From: Cyathus striatus
Lineage: Eukaryota > Basidiomycota > Agaricomycetes > Agaricales > Nidulariaceae
Reading direction: 5' to 3'
Length of the DNA stretch: 64,000 bases
NCBI GenBank assembly: GCA_025738555.1
Contig: JAOVFP010000003.1
Span: 1,860,001 to 1,924,000 of the forward strand
Below are positions 33,961 through 46,700 of this stretch, piece by piece. Each line of letters starts with the position of its first letter. Position 1 is the stretch's first letter. The notes below the pieces were generated by a model, which was not told the origin of the DNA, searched no databases, and worked only from the letters and a program-made list of their open reading frames with translations. The position numbers and the translations under genes were made by a program.

Positions 33961-35084
33961 CTTGTATGTTTCATTATGGTCAATGTAGTTTAGTTTCTTA
34001 TTCTTCATTCTGAGCATGTCATTTTTGCCACTACTCCTCTTTGCCCAGTCTTTATTTTGTTTACTTACACTTAGAGTACAATTGATAATCGATAATCCTC
34101 TATGTCCAGGTACAAATCAGTTTGCGAGTACATCATTTTAACAGGCAGATGTACGAGCCATATATATATTATATGGCTAGAAATTCGGAAGGTGAGGATA
34201 GATTGGGAGGATGAGGTTAAAGGGGGCTGTGTGGGACATTACTGAGCAAACACCTCAGGCTTTCGGAGGGAAGGAAGGATGCTGATCACTGAAAGGAAAT
34301 GGGATATGTGGACAAATATCAATTAAAAGGGATTGAAATTCAACTAACATAACGATGAGCACACTTACCCAATGTGCTGCATAACTATCTCCATCTCCAT
34401 AGTGGAATCTGACCCTCCACTATTGTATATGGTGTTGATGAAACTCCGGTGTCTCTATCATCTGAACAACAGCTGATAGGTGTGGTTTCTCCACAATTTC
34501 ATCACAGCCAGTGGTCAACATCACGAAGCTCAGTGTGCCAGCCGGTGCTCACAGCATGCTGGCAGGGCACTTGTGACAATGGAAGGTACATCAGTATTGG
34601 CAAGATGGTCGGAAAGTGGAGAAGGTTATATGGGACATTAAGTACTAACATGTATGATGTTCTTACCATCTTAATAAGCGAATGGGGTAGCTGGGTTTGA
34701 CGGGGGGGTACAGGAGAGCATTAAGTGCTTTATGTATAGAGATCACAGGCTGGTTCCAGGCTCCTGGGTGCCTATGAAGCTTTGAAAAGAGTGTATACAA
34801 AGAACAATGTGAGTTTGTCCTCTTTCTCATTTCCCACGCCTTAACAATGACATCACAGCGGGACTTCTAAATAAAGGTATGACAGGGTCCTGACTCGCTA
34901 GCATGCAAATTTGGGTTTGAAAAAAATGCGCGTTCTGATCCTGGCACTGTGCACTCTCCGTCCAACTCCATCGGTCACTGGCTCTATCTTCATATACATC
35001 CCTTACATGCATCAGCACAACTGTGTCAACACTAGTATGAGTCACATACACTCACATCGCAACAGTATGGGAAGACGAAATACA
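33961..35084. other. No gene recognised
   Basis: Mixed composition with no domain-bearing frame. A short match to 54300-54350 (AATTTGGGTTTGAAAA..GCGTTCTG) sits at 34908-34935, probably another fragment of a dispersed repeat. Confidence 0.35.
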
Positions 35085-35730
35085 CATGGGTACCAAAAGT
35101 GATGGCAGTTCCCACACTTTAAAAGAATAGTTCACTGCATTGTTTTAAGTACCACACATTCAAAATTCCTTTGATTTTGTTTTAACTTTGGGTATATGTG
35201 ATAGATACTGTTGGTTACTAGATTGCAAATTTTAAAGCTGTTAAAGTAATTTCATGTTGTGATATGCTTGTTTCAACTCATAAACTATATGTGTATGATA
35301 TGCCTTACTAATTTGCTTATAGAAGTCTCTATGGTATGATTTTCATTAAGATATTATGGAAATGTGGACATCTGAACATAATATACATTATATAAAAATA
35401 TAAAATACAAAGGACATTCCAGCACAAAGATATGGTGCCATTAAGATAAACCTTCCTCATTTTCAATTCTGTAAAATTCAGAAATATTGTTATATTTTCT
35501 TTATAGATGATTAAAATGGGATGGTACTTCACTAATATATGTATAAATATTGCTGTAGAAAAATGGAGTGCAGAAAAGCTATCATTGTTTCAGTTGGGCA
35601 GTAGTATTCTGTAGTAGAGAATGAACCACACAAGCTAATTCAGTGCGAGGAATATTAATCCTCTTATTTCTCATAATGGAATGGGAGCACATTTGTATAA
35701 CTTTGGATATATATTATCGAGTATGTATAC
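35085..35730 (+). repeat. Direct repeat, copy 2 (pair with 33075-33710)
   Basis: See landmarks at 33075: ACACATGGGTACCAAAAGTGATGGCAGTTCCCACAC, then colinear AT-rich homology over about 640 bp. Confidence 0.7.
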
Positions 35731-36059
35731 TATAGTTTGGAAAAGAATTGTAGCATTCTAAAACTCACAACAAATTATATAATTCAATTGATTTGTTACA
35801 GAATGAGAGTGCATATTTATATATAAACACCTAATAACACACTAATGAATAGTCATATGATGCCAAAAATTTGCATACCTATGCAGCCCCCTGCTAACAT
35901 CCTGTAAGACTCTATTTCACACTGTCAACGATTCGCTGACACGCGTTGGTCAACAGAGCTTTGATAGGAACTGCTACACTGAAACTCGAAAGGTTCCCGA
36001 ATCCTGATGGATGATACAGTTAACTATAGTCACCCTAACTTAAGGCTGGAGGTGCTGTC

Positions 36060-37290
36060 TGAGTATCGTTGATACAGGGGACATTGGCGGCGGTGAGAAC
36101 TAGGGTATGACTTCGTGGGGGCGAAGGCACTACCACCACCACCACCACCACCACCACCACCACCACCACCACCATACCCTCCAGCACCTCTGCTTGACCT
36201 CCCTCCTGCGTCTCCGCTTCCACGGTCCCTCCTTACTGAGCTGTGCGAAGGAGGTTTACACATTCTTGGGGTGGGCTTCGATGGAAAGAGTTTGTTACTC
36301 CCTCAGCAACAATCGTACGCGATGCATGCTGGACTACCGAGGCAGAATTTGGTGGAGGTGATGCGTATGGCCCTTTCTATGCCTTGGATTACGATTTCAG
36401 CCGCTCGAGCACCGGGGATGATACATGGACCAACGGTATATGGATGCGCGGAGGTTTTGAATGGTTCGATGGGTCTCGTGCCTATTTTGTTTAGTCTTGA
36501 GCCTCCGCCTATGCAACCTCCCAAGGAGCGCTCCTCCTTCACAATCTTCACTTCGATCAACTTCGGTACCCAGGGGCATGCATGCTACGTCTGTGATGGA
36601 TGCTTAAAAGCCTTCTCCGGAACGACGGGAGTCGCTAGATACGCAACTTTCGTCAAAGGGAGCTTTGCCCTGGCCCAACTTCCACCCCACGGCGCCTGGA
36701 GCTAGACCAAGATAGCGGAGTTTCTCAAGGTGGGTTCAATTTGACGGATGCGGAGGGTACGGCGCCTGTTCAGAAGAGGTATGTGTAGTGGTGATGTTGA
36801 GGAGTGTTGTAGCTTATGATTTGTTTTTCTTTGGTAGTCGTGATGACCTAAATCCGTCGGTAGATGCCACCGCTGGTCAGACCAAGGAAGCTATGTCAGC
36901 TCCGAGTGCGTCTGGTACGGCTTCGCCACCTACGTTGAGTGGTCGTGCTAAGCCAACGAATGCGAAACCTTCTCCTTCGACGTTGTCCAAGGATGCGGTT
37001 ACTGTACTTGGGACCCCGCTGCTACTACCCGCTGCTTCTGGTGCGAAATCATCAATGAGTCCACTAGCGCAGCCACTTACAGTACCGCCTATTCGTCCTC
37101 TATTCTGCCTTCTCCCGCTGCGTCGAAGATGAGTCATAAGGGTTTGAGAAGGATGGGGTCAAGGTCTACCCTCGATGATTCCTCCCCTTCACCTAGGAAT
37201 GTTTTGTGGTCCTGCACCCCGCTTTCTGGTGTTGATGCTGCCTCTTCCTCCTCTTCTCCCGTACATGCCCTGTCGAGGGACGGTAGAAGA
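36060..37290 (+). pseudogene. Ser/Pro-rich gene, copy A (unrecognised family)
   Basis: One of three related copies (with 41720-43400 and 51973-53070 on the minus strand). Two exon-like parts are shared. The first ends after a GG(T/G)..QFDGCGG-like segment with a donor near 36780 (GTATGTGTAG). The second, after TTTGGTAG, reads DDLNPSVDATAGQTKE, then SGAKSSMSPLAQ, then RMGSRSTLDDSS. A (CCA)n tract sits near the start. Copy A has an extra shift in the first part, since its RRESLDTQLSS-like reading lies in a different frame from the longest open frame. No domain is recognised. The composition suggests a disordered, phosphorylatable region. It lies 5' of block X and an NLR stub, in the same order as copy B. 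Confidence 0.45.
36132..36174 (+). repeat. (CCA)n microsatellite, about 14 units
   Basis: Uninterrupted ACC/CCA trinucleotides. Copy C of the same gene family has a shorter interrupted tract (53008-53030, as GGT on +), so the tract has expanded here. It encodes poly-Pro, poly-His or poly-Thr depending on frame. Confidence 0.95.
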
Positions 37291-38379
37291 TAGCCTATAG
37301 ATGCGGGTTTGGTTTCTCTTCGTAGTTCCCATTCTCAAGTTGCATCCCCTCCTCCCAATATGGACTGGTTGCGCTACAGCCTTCAGAGTCACTTTCTGCT
37401 ACACAAAGTATGTTCTCCCTACTAACTCCTGGGCTGTTTCTTCGCATCTGATGTCCCCTTCTCATATGCAGGTTGTGTTTACTCAAGGAATGAAGCCATT
37501 TCTTTAGGCATCACATCCAGCTACTTGTACTGCATTTCTTTCGCCTTGCCTCCAATTATCGTATGGCTGCCATTGCACTGAAGAGGGTGATGAGTGGTTG
37601 AAGGTTCCTAATCAAAGGAATGTGAGCCGTTGGCGCGTCCGTTCAACGTTTAAGGTTCTAAGGTTGGGAAAGAGAGTGTCAACGACGTAAACGAGAGAGG
37701 TGACGACGTAACGAGAGACAGAACTTCGAGACGAAGTTCTTGGGTGTTTGAGTGAGTAAATTTCCGAAATGAGAGTTGGGAACGAGTGAGACGACGAAGA
37801 AACACGAGACAAGAGCCACCGAAAGAGAGAGAGAGATGGAGGGGAAATTCACTGAATTACTCGAGACCTAGATACACTGTTTATATATGAAAAATAGTAG
37901 AAGATTATACCTAAAAGAGCGAATAAAAACTTCTTGAAGCCAAGAATGTGATAGCAAAAGATGAGTGTTTCAAGGAGATAGAGAGAAGGATTTGTATGTA
38001 AAATGTGATGGGATAGAGGGTGTGATATGAGGAGAAGTGAGAAATGTAGCGATGGTGGGTACTGAAAGACTGGATGTTGAGATGCTGATGTCGAGATCTT
38101 CAGTTTGTGAGCGAGTTCCGCTGTCCCTAGCTTCGCGTGTCCATAACCGAGTGCTTTGGTTGCTCGTTTGTATGATAGTTTGTCCGGCGTTGAGGAGAAG
38201 TCGGTCCGATATCGAGAGCGTTGGGGGGCATTGTGCAGACGGAGGTGAAAGATGAGTTGGCGACGTGTACGCGTTCGAGCTTCAATTACGTTGTAGATCA
38301 CGTGACTCTGACGCGTCTGCAGAACTCGCTAATGTGTCGATTCCACCATGCAGGCGGAACGCCTGCTCTACAGCACACA

Positions 38380-39430
38380 TAAAACTAACTCATGCAGTAC
38401 TGATCCAACTTCTCGTGTCCACAGCACTGAAGTGGTCGTGTCCTGCTGATGACCTCGCCCACTCATAACATCACAACACTCAGCTGTTCGATCGCTGGAG
38501 CTGAATTTTATCCAGGCCGGTACATTGTCGAAAAGATAGCAGAAGAACGTGCTAGGGATCTTCTGGATAACACAGGTACGTATGCACCTACTTGTTGCAT
38601 CTTAATTTATCCATCATCCCTTTTCAACCTTTCACCTTCCGTTTCTCCTTTCATGTTTCTATTTTTATTTCCCTAACATAGAATCTTCAACTTTTAATGT
38701 TTTCCCTTTACCTGCACTTCTTTCACGTGTAGTGGTAGAGTCACACACTTACAATGATCCATATTACTGACAACTACCCTATCCCAATCGCAATCTCTTC
38801 CCCCTTCTTCACCACTTCCTGCCAAGCGATTGTGCTATTGGTTTTATGTATGTCATATATACTTCTACTGCAAATGACTGTCTCCTTATACGATCAGGTG
38901 AGCGGTATCAAGGCTTGGTACATACTAGATATTCAAGTACATTGAATTTATAACTGGTCAGTTAGTAACACATAGCTACCGTCCCTTCTTATATTAACTT
39001 AGTCTATATTATATTCGATGCATCATGTCGACTATACGACGCTTAGAGGACGATGGGCATTGCAAGGCTTATTCCTTTCAATATAGCTAACTTTTACAGC
39101 ACGTTCTCCATCGAGACAGATGATTCGCTTCTACTAGGAAGACATGTATCTTTTATGACCTCCAGGCCAGATCTTCGCCACGTAAAGGGCACCGAGGGAT
39201 CATTCACTCTGTTACGTTGTTTTGCTTCGACTTATCGTTGCACATCATCGATTTGGGCTAGAAAAAAATGTACCCCACTGCCGTCGTTCCATCGGTTAGG
39301 TCTCAATGTCCTGACCTGATTTTCTTTATGTGATGAGCCCTTCAGTACACTACTGCTCTAGCGCGTATTACCATGACTCATATTATACATACTTTACGCA
39401 GTTCTATATCCTGTCTGGGTTCTAGGGAGC
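38380..39430 (+). repeat. Segmental duplication block X, copy A (pair with 45640-46700)
   Basis: Colinear with 45640-46700 from GCAGTACTGAT..CCAACTTCTCGTGTCCACAG through the X core and on into the NLR 3' flank. It includes a conserved exon-like frame (MTSPTHNITTLSCS.. to ..EERARDLLDNTG, 38449 to about 38575) followed by a GTACGTATGC donor in both copies. The protein is not recognised. Substitutions between copies mostly keep the frame, which hints at a former gene. Confidence 0.7.
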
Positions 39431-40021
39431 TGTAACTAGTGGGATAATAACAATCCAACACGTTCTTCAATCTATTTATCAAACTCTTGTGTTCATCATA
39501 CAATTGTGGAGAGTCAACCAATGCTATAGGGAGCTTTGTATACCATATCCAATTTGATGTTTTAATAACATACCTTTTCCATCAGCTATATATTGCATTA
39601 CATTTTTCAGGTGTCGGGAGATTGTAATGCAGTGTGTTCACAACTGTATACCTGCTACATCATGGTTATCTCAGAGCATGTCAATTCCATAGTATTTATT
39701 GGCTGTCTTTCTTTACTACTGCCCTACTACACCCTAAATCTTGCTTGGTGTATCTAAATAGCATGTATGTTATAATAAAAAAGCAGATTTATTTCCTTAC
39801 TGCTGCCACAAGTTTTGTGATTGCAAGATTCAAGTCTCCTTACCTTTTAAGACTGTATTTTCAGTGTTTCAATTAAGATACCGGACTACTAATTTGTGAT
39901 GTTCCTAGCCTTCAAACACCATCTACATCTAGAGGCAATAATCTGAAATTGGAACTAACATCACAGACATAATTAGACCACATTTTGGTGCAACTAACCA
40001 TGAATATTCTTGTTCTCTTCA

Positions 40022-40529
40022 TTAATTTGTCAGAGAACATTTCTCCTTTGCATCTGTATACAGTGTAATTCCTATTTTAACACCACCATTATTCTGAAAA
40101 TGTGAATTGATATATTGAGATAACACATAATGTTCCTCAGCAATAACTACTTACCTTAGATTTAGCAATGATAGCAATGTAGTCACCAGGAAGCAAAGAA
40201 TTTATAAATCCAATTCCCAGGTCCTCTGTAGCATCATCATCAATGTTATCTTGTGTAATGCTATTGCTAGGAGAGGTTGGGCAGTTAAACCAGAAAATAT
40301 CCTTTGTTGCAACCCCCCTCCCAGAGACTGGTATACCCTTGACAAACCAGGATGCCTTCCCTGTTAGTGTATTCTTAACAGCTTGAATATTGGCTTCATT
40401 TGGACTTTCACTATAAGGGTCAATACCCCAGATTGAACTTTGAACAGAGAGCTGCATCTTTTCAAGCTTGCTTTTCCCCTCTTCTGTTATAGCTTGGTAA
40501 ATCACAGCTTCAACCTGTACATCTGCCAC
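40022..40529 (-). pseudogene. NLR copy 4: C-terminal domain stub
   Basis: Contains the last two exons of the NLR family on the minus strand: about 40516-40150 (EAVIYQAITEEGKSK, ASWFVKGI, FWFNCPTSPSNS, GIGFINSLLPGD) and 40093-40022 (GITLYTDAKEKCSLTN). The exon acceptor CAG is intact, unlike copy 1. Homology stops about 40520-40560, where unrelated DNA begins, so the NACHT exon is missing. Downstream it is followed by block X, exactly as in copy 2, so it is the truncated end of a tandemly duplicated unit. Confidence 0.8.
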
Positions 40530-40559
40530 CAGTGGCTTCGATTCTGATAGACCGCTCAG

Positions 40560-41560
40560 TCAGATGTAGCTATAGCTCCGGAATCTAAACTAAAATAGGT
40601 ATACTGCGGCCTAGCTGGGCGGTGCTATTATTGGCAATCTTACATACTTACATAATGTCTGGCGGTTGGGTTGATAATAGAAAGATAATACATAGTGAAA
40701 ACTTAAAAAAGGAATGCAAAGAAACCTTTAGTTTCTTCATACAACACTTACAGTATTCATTTAAATATCCATAGATGTGAATAAGATTTATTTAATTTAA
40801 ATTTGATACAGTATACAACCATCAAACGTGACAGAAAAAACATGATGTCATCATAACTCTTTGTTCCCTCCTCCAATTTTTACAAATGATGTATAGGCAG
40901 ATAGCGTAGTACTTCATTAACTCTACTGTAAAATATTTAATGCATTGGATGAAGGGAAGTTGGTCAAATATACAAAATGGTGGATGGGAATGGATTTTGA
41001 TCGGTACCACATGGCGTGACAGTCAATTATTTATTACAAAACCATTCAAAATTAGTAGTGCCGAAGTCCCGGATCAGCTTATAAATAAAGTTTTGATGTC
41101 TTGCAAGACAGTGAATATCACAGAATCTGTAATTCTATAAAGATATGACACACACAGCTCGATAAGAATAGTAGAAAATGTAGATTAGTGCTTTTCCTCA
41201 ACAACTATATACTACAAGAGTGATTATTCCTGATTTTTCACAACAATACAAGCCACAGAATTTTTGAAATTCACTAAATTATCCAAACTCCCCATTTTGT
41301 TTTGCATATAATTCTTTGGAATGTAAATATTTTGAATAGCTACTTCCTGTAACATTTTAATAGTATGATATTCCTTGCGATTCAAAAAGAATTGGTGTAA
41401 TTGGTGTAGATTTGGGATCAGGATAAGCAAAATGAGAAAAGTTGTCACGCGAAGCGATAGTGTCACATTTGATGGTTGTATACTGTAGATTAATGGTACG
41501 TGAGCACAATACACAAGTGAGGAAATACTGGATATTATAATGTCACTTAAGCTGCAGCTG
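40560..41560. other. No gene recognised; junction of tandem unit A
   Basis: AT-rich DNA between the truncated NLR copy 4 and unit B. The short open frames on either strand lack any supporting feature. Confidence 0.35.
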
Positions 41561-41713
41561 AGCGGACTAGTAGCTGCTCGGGAGCGCCTGGGAGCGCTTC
41601 TTAGCTGAGCTGGACCTGTCAGAGCCAGCTTTCACAGGCACTCGCTTCGCTCAGCTTAATTTCGGCTCAGCTCACCGGCTCAGCAACTTTCGAGCGGAGC
41701 GGCGGCAACACTA
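41560..41713. mobile_element. Short hAT-like MITE or terminus
   Basis: GC-rich stretch of AGCTGAGC/GCTCAGCT words ending GGCGGCAACACTA at 41713, the same hAT terminus as at 1379 and 30609. Sequence homologous to the Ser/Pro-rich gene copy C starts immediately after it (ATCCGAATGCGCCT). The left end is not clear (candidate TAGTAGCTGC near 41567). Confidence 0.45.
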
Positions 41714-41719
41714 ATCCGA

Positions 41720-43400
41720 ATGCGCCTAAGGTCCCAAGTGCTTCCGGTCTTGGACCTACCTATATCGCCTCAACAGCAGCAGCAGCAGCAACAGAAACAA
41801 GCGTACGCGATACGTACTGGACGACTGGCGCAGCGTTTGGTAGAAGAGATGCTTATAGCACTTTCTGTGCCTTGGCCTACGATCCCAGCTTCTCGAGCAC
41901 CAGGGATAATACGTGGGTCGATGCTGTATGGACGCACGGAGGTTGATTTGAACGGTTCAATCGGCCTTTTGCATATTTCGTTTAGTCTTGAGCCCCCGCC
42001 TCCGCCTGAGACCACCTCCCTCACCTTCACCACTTCGATCGACGTTGGTACCTGGGGGTATATTGCTTCGAGCGTGGCTGGATGCGCGAAAGCCTTCTCC
42101 GGATCGACAGGGGTCGTTGGATATGCAAATTTCGTCAACGGGGGCTTTGGTCCGGACAACTTCCACCCGCGAAGCTAGACCTTGAAGATCAGGGAGTTTC
42201 TCGGGGTGGGTCAATTCGATGGTTGCAGAGGGTGCAGCTTCTATTCAGAAGAGGTGTGTGTGTGTGTAGCGGTGATGTTGATAAGTTGTTGTAGCTTATG
42301 AGTTTGCTTTTTGTTAGTGATGATGACCCCAGTCCGTCGGTGGATGGTACCACTGGTGAGACCAGGGAAGGAGTTCGCCTGTTACGGCCTCGCCACCTAC
42401 GTTGAGTGTCGTGGTCCTGCTAAGCCAGTGAATACGAAACCTTCTCCGTTACACCCTTCCTCTTTGTCATTGTACAGAATGGGATTACTGGACTTGGGGA
42501 TTAGACTCCCTGCTACTACTGTCGCTTTTGGTGCGAAATCGCCCACGAGTCCGCTGTCGCAGTCGCTTAAAGTACCGCCTTATTCGTCCTATATTCCACT
42601 TTCTCCTGCTGCGTCGATGATGAATCATAGGAGCTTGGAAAGGATGGGATCAAGGTCTACCCTTGAGGATTCCTCCGCTTCGCCTGGGAATGTTGTGTTG
42701 TGTTGCAGCCCGCTCTCTGCTGCTGATACCCCCTCTTCCTCCTCGTCTCCCGTATAGGCCCTATGGAAGGACAACGGAATGCCGTTTGTAGATGCGGATT
42801 CTGTCCATTCGTAGATGTATTCTGTGCATACAACACCGATGTGCCCGAATACTATGATGATGGGGTTGGTGATTGGGTTTCGTGTGGGGCCGGGGAGGGA
42901 GTGTTCGAGGGTTCCGAGTTCTGTATTGCGGGATCGGTAAGTACTCGAGGGGTCCTATATATTGGATGTATCTCCGTTCCGTGCTCAGGCTACCTCAGCA
43001 ACCTCGAGCCCTTCAACTTCAACTGAACTCCCCAAACGAACCTCAACTCCTCTTCCCCTCTCCCCGCCCAATCCCTTAAGCAATAAACGCTCACTCACTT
43101 CTTCGTTCTCTCTTCCTCATCTTGACCGTTCAGGTAAATCTCTGGCAGTGACTGGCCCAAGTCGTATCACTTCAAAGTCAAGGTTGTTGAGGGCCGTCGA
43201 AAGTGATAAGGGTTGACAATCCGATCCAGGTCACTGTGCTTTTGGTGAATGGGAATGAGGGCTTCGTTACAGTTGTAAGTGAATTCTATGACATTACCAT
43301 ATCTTCGTACCCTAGAGCTATTGTACACACTTTCATAGCTTTCTCTCTTATGGTGTGCTACGGTGGAAACCTTGACCTGTGAGCGCTTCGTGAGCGCCAA
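41720..43400 (+). pseudogene. Ser/Pro-rich gene, copy B
   Basis: Colinear with copies A and C: a polyGln stretch (CAG repeats, 41774-41800), then the PLRSTLVPGG..RQGSLD segment, then an intron-like gap from GTGTGTGT at 42255. The second part reads GAKSPTSPLSQSLKVPP and RMGSRSTLEDSS. It extends further than the others: 42990-43200 has PLPLSPPNPLSNKRSLTSSFS and a YHFKVKVVEG-like piece near 43168 (in another frame), followed by TGATAA. That last piece faintly resembles the start of a PB1-type domain, but I cannot confirm it. Frames change at least twice, so it is broken. Confidence 0.45.
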
Positions 43401-45470
43401 TCTTCGAAGGTTCGACATACGATCAAGTAATACTAGTAGTCTTGTTGACGTAGTATGTACAGCTATGGACCGATGGCTTTGAACTTTCTGTTGGCCTTTT
43501 CCAGCATCGAATGTGATTACAATTAATTATCCTCTTCTCGCTGTCGTAGCGGCTCTCCGCTTCTGGTGTTCTTCTCTCTTTCTATTCTGGCGACTTGAAA
43601 CTTCTCCATAATCGATCTATCCAGCTGCCTGTCAAATTCTATCTGTACAAAAATGTCTACGGAATCGATGTGCTTAAATATACATTTTATTCCCATCAAC
43701 ATAAGTGGTTCATGAGAGATCGATAATGAGATATGAAAAGCCTAAAGTTGGACGAATATGTACACTGGAGTATCATGTGTCCAGAGATAAGATTAGCTGA
43801 ACTCGATAACAAAATTAGTGCAGGTAAGGGTTGCAGTCGCCTGACTACTTCCGAAGGTCATATCAGAATCGATCTCCGCGCATTGATTATCGATGGTTGA
43901 GACATGCACATTGATATAATATGCGAGAATCATACTAGCTTTGGTATAAGGTCCTCAACCCCAATCTTGAAGATAACGCTCGAGTCGTCAGTCAAGTGCT
44001 GGTTCAAGAGAGATATTTATTATTAGTTACAGCTTATACTCGATATTTAGATAAGTAGCTTGTCTGTCTGAACGCCGTAGGATTGAGGAACAGAGGTGCG
44101 AAGCGAAAGGGATCATCGTGTCTTGTGGTTTCTATAGAAATGTAATAGTGAGATAAGTTTTAGTGTCGTGTTGTAAACACGTAACAGGTGGGAAGAATAG
44201 CACTAAACCAGAACGCATGGCCTGTTCATCGACTTCGAAGAATCCCCATGGTATAGTATATATCACGAAGTGTATAACAGCTTGACAAAGGGGGTCATCG
44301 GGGAGATACCTCTGCTCCTCGAGTTTTAGTTCAGTTGACTCGATCGAGAAGTATGTGCCATCCTTGACATAAGGACATTCGCTGTACACGTCACTGCGCC
44401 CCAGCCACCGCTATTTCCGAGAATCGCATCGTCGGCGTTCAGATAGAGAAAATAAGCTTATAATAAAGTTACAACTTGCTAATTTCCATGCTTCAAGCGT
44501 CCGTTGTCTTGAATGACGAACTCTTCCTTAGAAGTCTCGCTCAGAGAGGCTACCATTGCTACCTGGTGCAATAATGCGCGTTAGTACCGTTATAAAGATA
44601 ACGTAGCATAGTAAGTACTCACAGTAACATAGTCGTCTTCGTACTACGCACGAGTATACATTGGTTCCTGGTGTAAATCTGCTCTAAAAGTCGCGTCTTC
44701 CAACCGAAGGACATACGTGTTGCATTCCCCGCTGGTATTTCATAAGGAATTTGGGGAAGAATACGAGAGGATGACCTCGAAACGGGGATAGAGGATCATC
44801 GTCTGTCCGATTTTGATCAAAATGCCTCGAATGCCTCGGGCTGTCGGATAGGATAGACAAAGGCTGCGTGGAAGGTGAAGGATAGCTAGGAGGTGAAAGA
44901 AAGGAATGTTAAAGCGACGAGGCAAAAGCCTGCCACAGTCTGTCCTTACAGTCGTTCAGTATAATTCCCCTGTCAACGAAGTCCGAACCTAGCTCCCCCG
45001 CCGCCCAGTGCCAACGTCCTCAATGTTGATGAAACTCTAATGCCTCCAGTTTCAGAGCGACTACAGATCGAGCTATCAGAACTTCAGTGCCACGGGTAGC
45101 CTTGAAGATGAGTAGGCCAGTGTGGTATTATACTGCAATCTAGTGACGGGAGATGCATCAGCGTTTTCAGGGTGTGAAGATCGAGAGGGATACAAAGGGA
45201 CTATACCATCAGGCATCCTCCTCCATGGGCGTAGTGTACACTGTACCATGTTATGATGTGATGGTGGGTGTACCTAGTATTGACGCAGGTGGATTATGCT
45301 AAAGTGCGTCACCCACACAGATCGATAGAGAGAGAGATGGAGGACAAGAACCCGGTGAAGATCTAGATTGGACAACAGAAGAGTCAGGACGGAGAGAGTC
45401 GAGACGGGTCAAGCTATTCGGCCAATGGAAATGTGTGAATTTGTGTTGCCGAAGCTGGCACCTCATTTCG
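43400..45470. other. No gene recognised, CpG-rich
   Basis: About 2 kb with normal CpG frequency and no supported gene. Short open frames (44132-44389 and 44740-44925, minus) have no recognisable motif. Confidence 0.35.
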
Positions 45471-45650
45471 GCGCTTCCACTCGACGTCACAGTGCACACT
45501 CAACTTCCAGTCTTCCACTCTCTGGTCTTCGCCAGCTGGGCCGGTCCTCTCCTCAAACCAAGGATACCGGCATTCGTAGAATGACAGTATAAAGATGGTA
45601 AATTCAATTTTGTACTGACTGCCATTGCACACATAAAAGCTAACTTATGC
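45470..45650 (+). repeat. Inverted repeat partner of 54010-54250
   Basis: The reverse complement matches 54010-54250 over about 170 bp (CATAAGTTAGCT, TCAGTA..TGAATTTACCAT, GAGGAGAGGACCG, CCAGAGAGTGGAAGACTG, GGAAGCGCCGAAA). The pair flanks the whole NLR copy 2/Ser-Pro copy C unit, 8.5 kb apart. Confidence 0.7.
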
Positions 45651-46700
45651 AGTACTGATATCCAACTTCTCGTGTCCACAGCACTGAAGTGGGCGTGTTC
45701 TGCTGATGACCTCGCCCGCTCATAACATCACAACACTCAGCTGTTCGGTCGCTGGAGCTGGAGCTTATTCATACCGGTACATTGTTGAGGAGATAACGGA
45801 GGAACGTGCTAGGGATCTTCTGGATAACACAGGTACGTATGCACTTACTCGTTGCATCTTTATTTATCCATCATTCCTTTCCACCCTCCACCTTCCGTTT
45901 TTCCTTTCATGTTTCTATTCTTATTTCCCTAACATAGAACCTTCGGCTTTCAGTATTTTCGCGTTACCCTTGCTTCCTTCACGTGTAATGGCCTGAGGCA
46001 CATACTGACAATGTACCATCGTACAGACGACTTCCCTATTCCAACCGTAATCCCTTCCCCCTTCTCGCCACTTCCTGTCAACTGATTGTGCTATCGGCCC
46101 TATGTTGTCGCGTATACTCTACCGCAAAGGAGCGTTCTTATACAATCAAACGAGCGGCACCAAAGATTTGTATGGATTGGACGTTCAAACTGGCATTGGA
46201 TTAATGATTGGTGAGTTATATTGTAGTACACAGTTACCGCTCCTTCTTATATCAAATTAACCTGTATGACCTTCGATGCATCATGTCATTCATACGACGA
46301 TTAGAGAACGATGGGCGTTGCGAGGAATATTCACCTGTCTATATGGCGTAAGCACACCAACAGTACGTTCGTCATCGAAACGCTGATGATCCGCCTCAAC
46401 TAGGAAGACATGTATCTTTCATGGCCCCGGGCCGGATCTTCGCCACGTAAAGGGCACTGGGGGACCGTGCAGCTGCCACGTTGTTTCGCTTCGACTTGTA
46501 GCTGCACGTAATTCAATTGGGCTAGAAACGATGTATTCCGCTAAAGTGTTTGCCTCGGATAGGTCCTGATGTCAAGACCTGACGTTTCTTTAGGCGGTGA
46601 GTGTTTAAGTACACTTCCACTATAGCGCCTATTGCTACGACTCATATAATACATGCTTCAGGCAGTTATATATCCTATCTGGTCTCTAGGGACCTGTAGC
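45640..46700 (+). repeat. Segmental duplication block X, copy B
   Basis: See 38380-39430. It carries the homologous exon-like frame MTSPAHNITTLSCS.. to ..DLLDNTG (45706 to about 45832) and leads into the 3' flank of NLR copy 2. A CpG-eroded relative is at 27241-27545. Confidence 0.7.

Noticed and set aside
36115..36705. Poly-Pro protein of 196 residues (and poly-His in another frame)
   Set aside because: The longest frame is not the one conserved in the related copies B and C, and it crosses a microsatellite; treated as part of a pseudogene.
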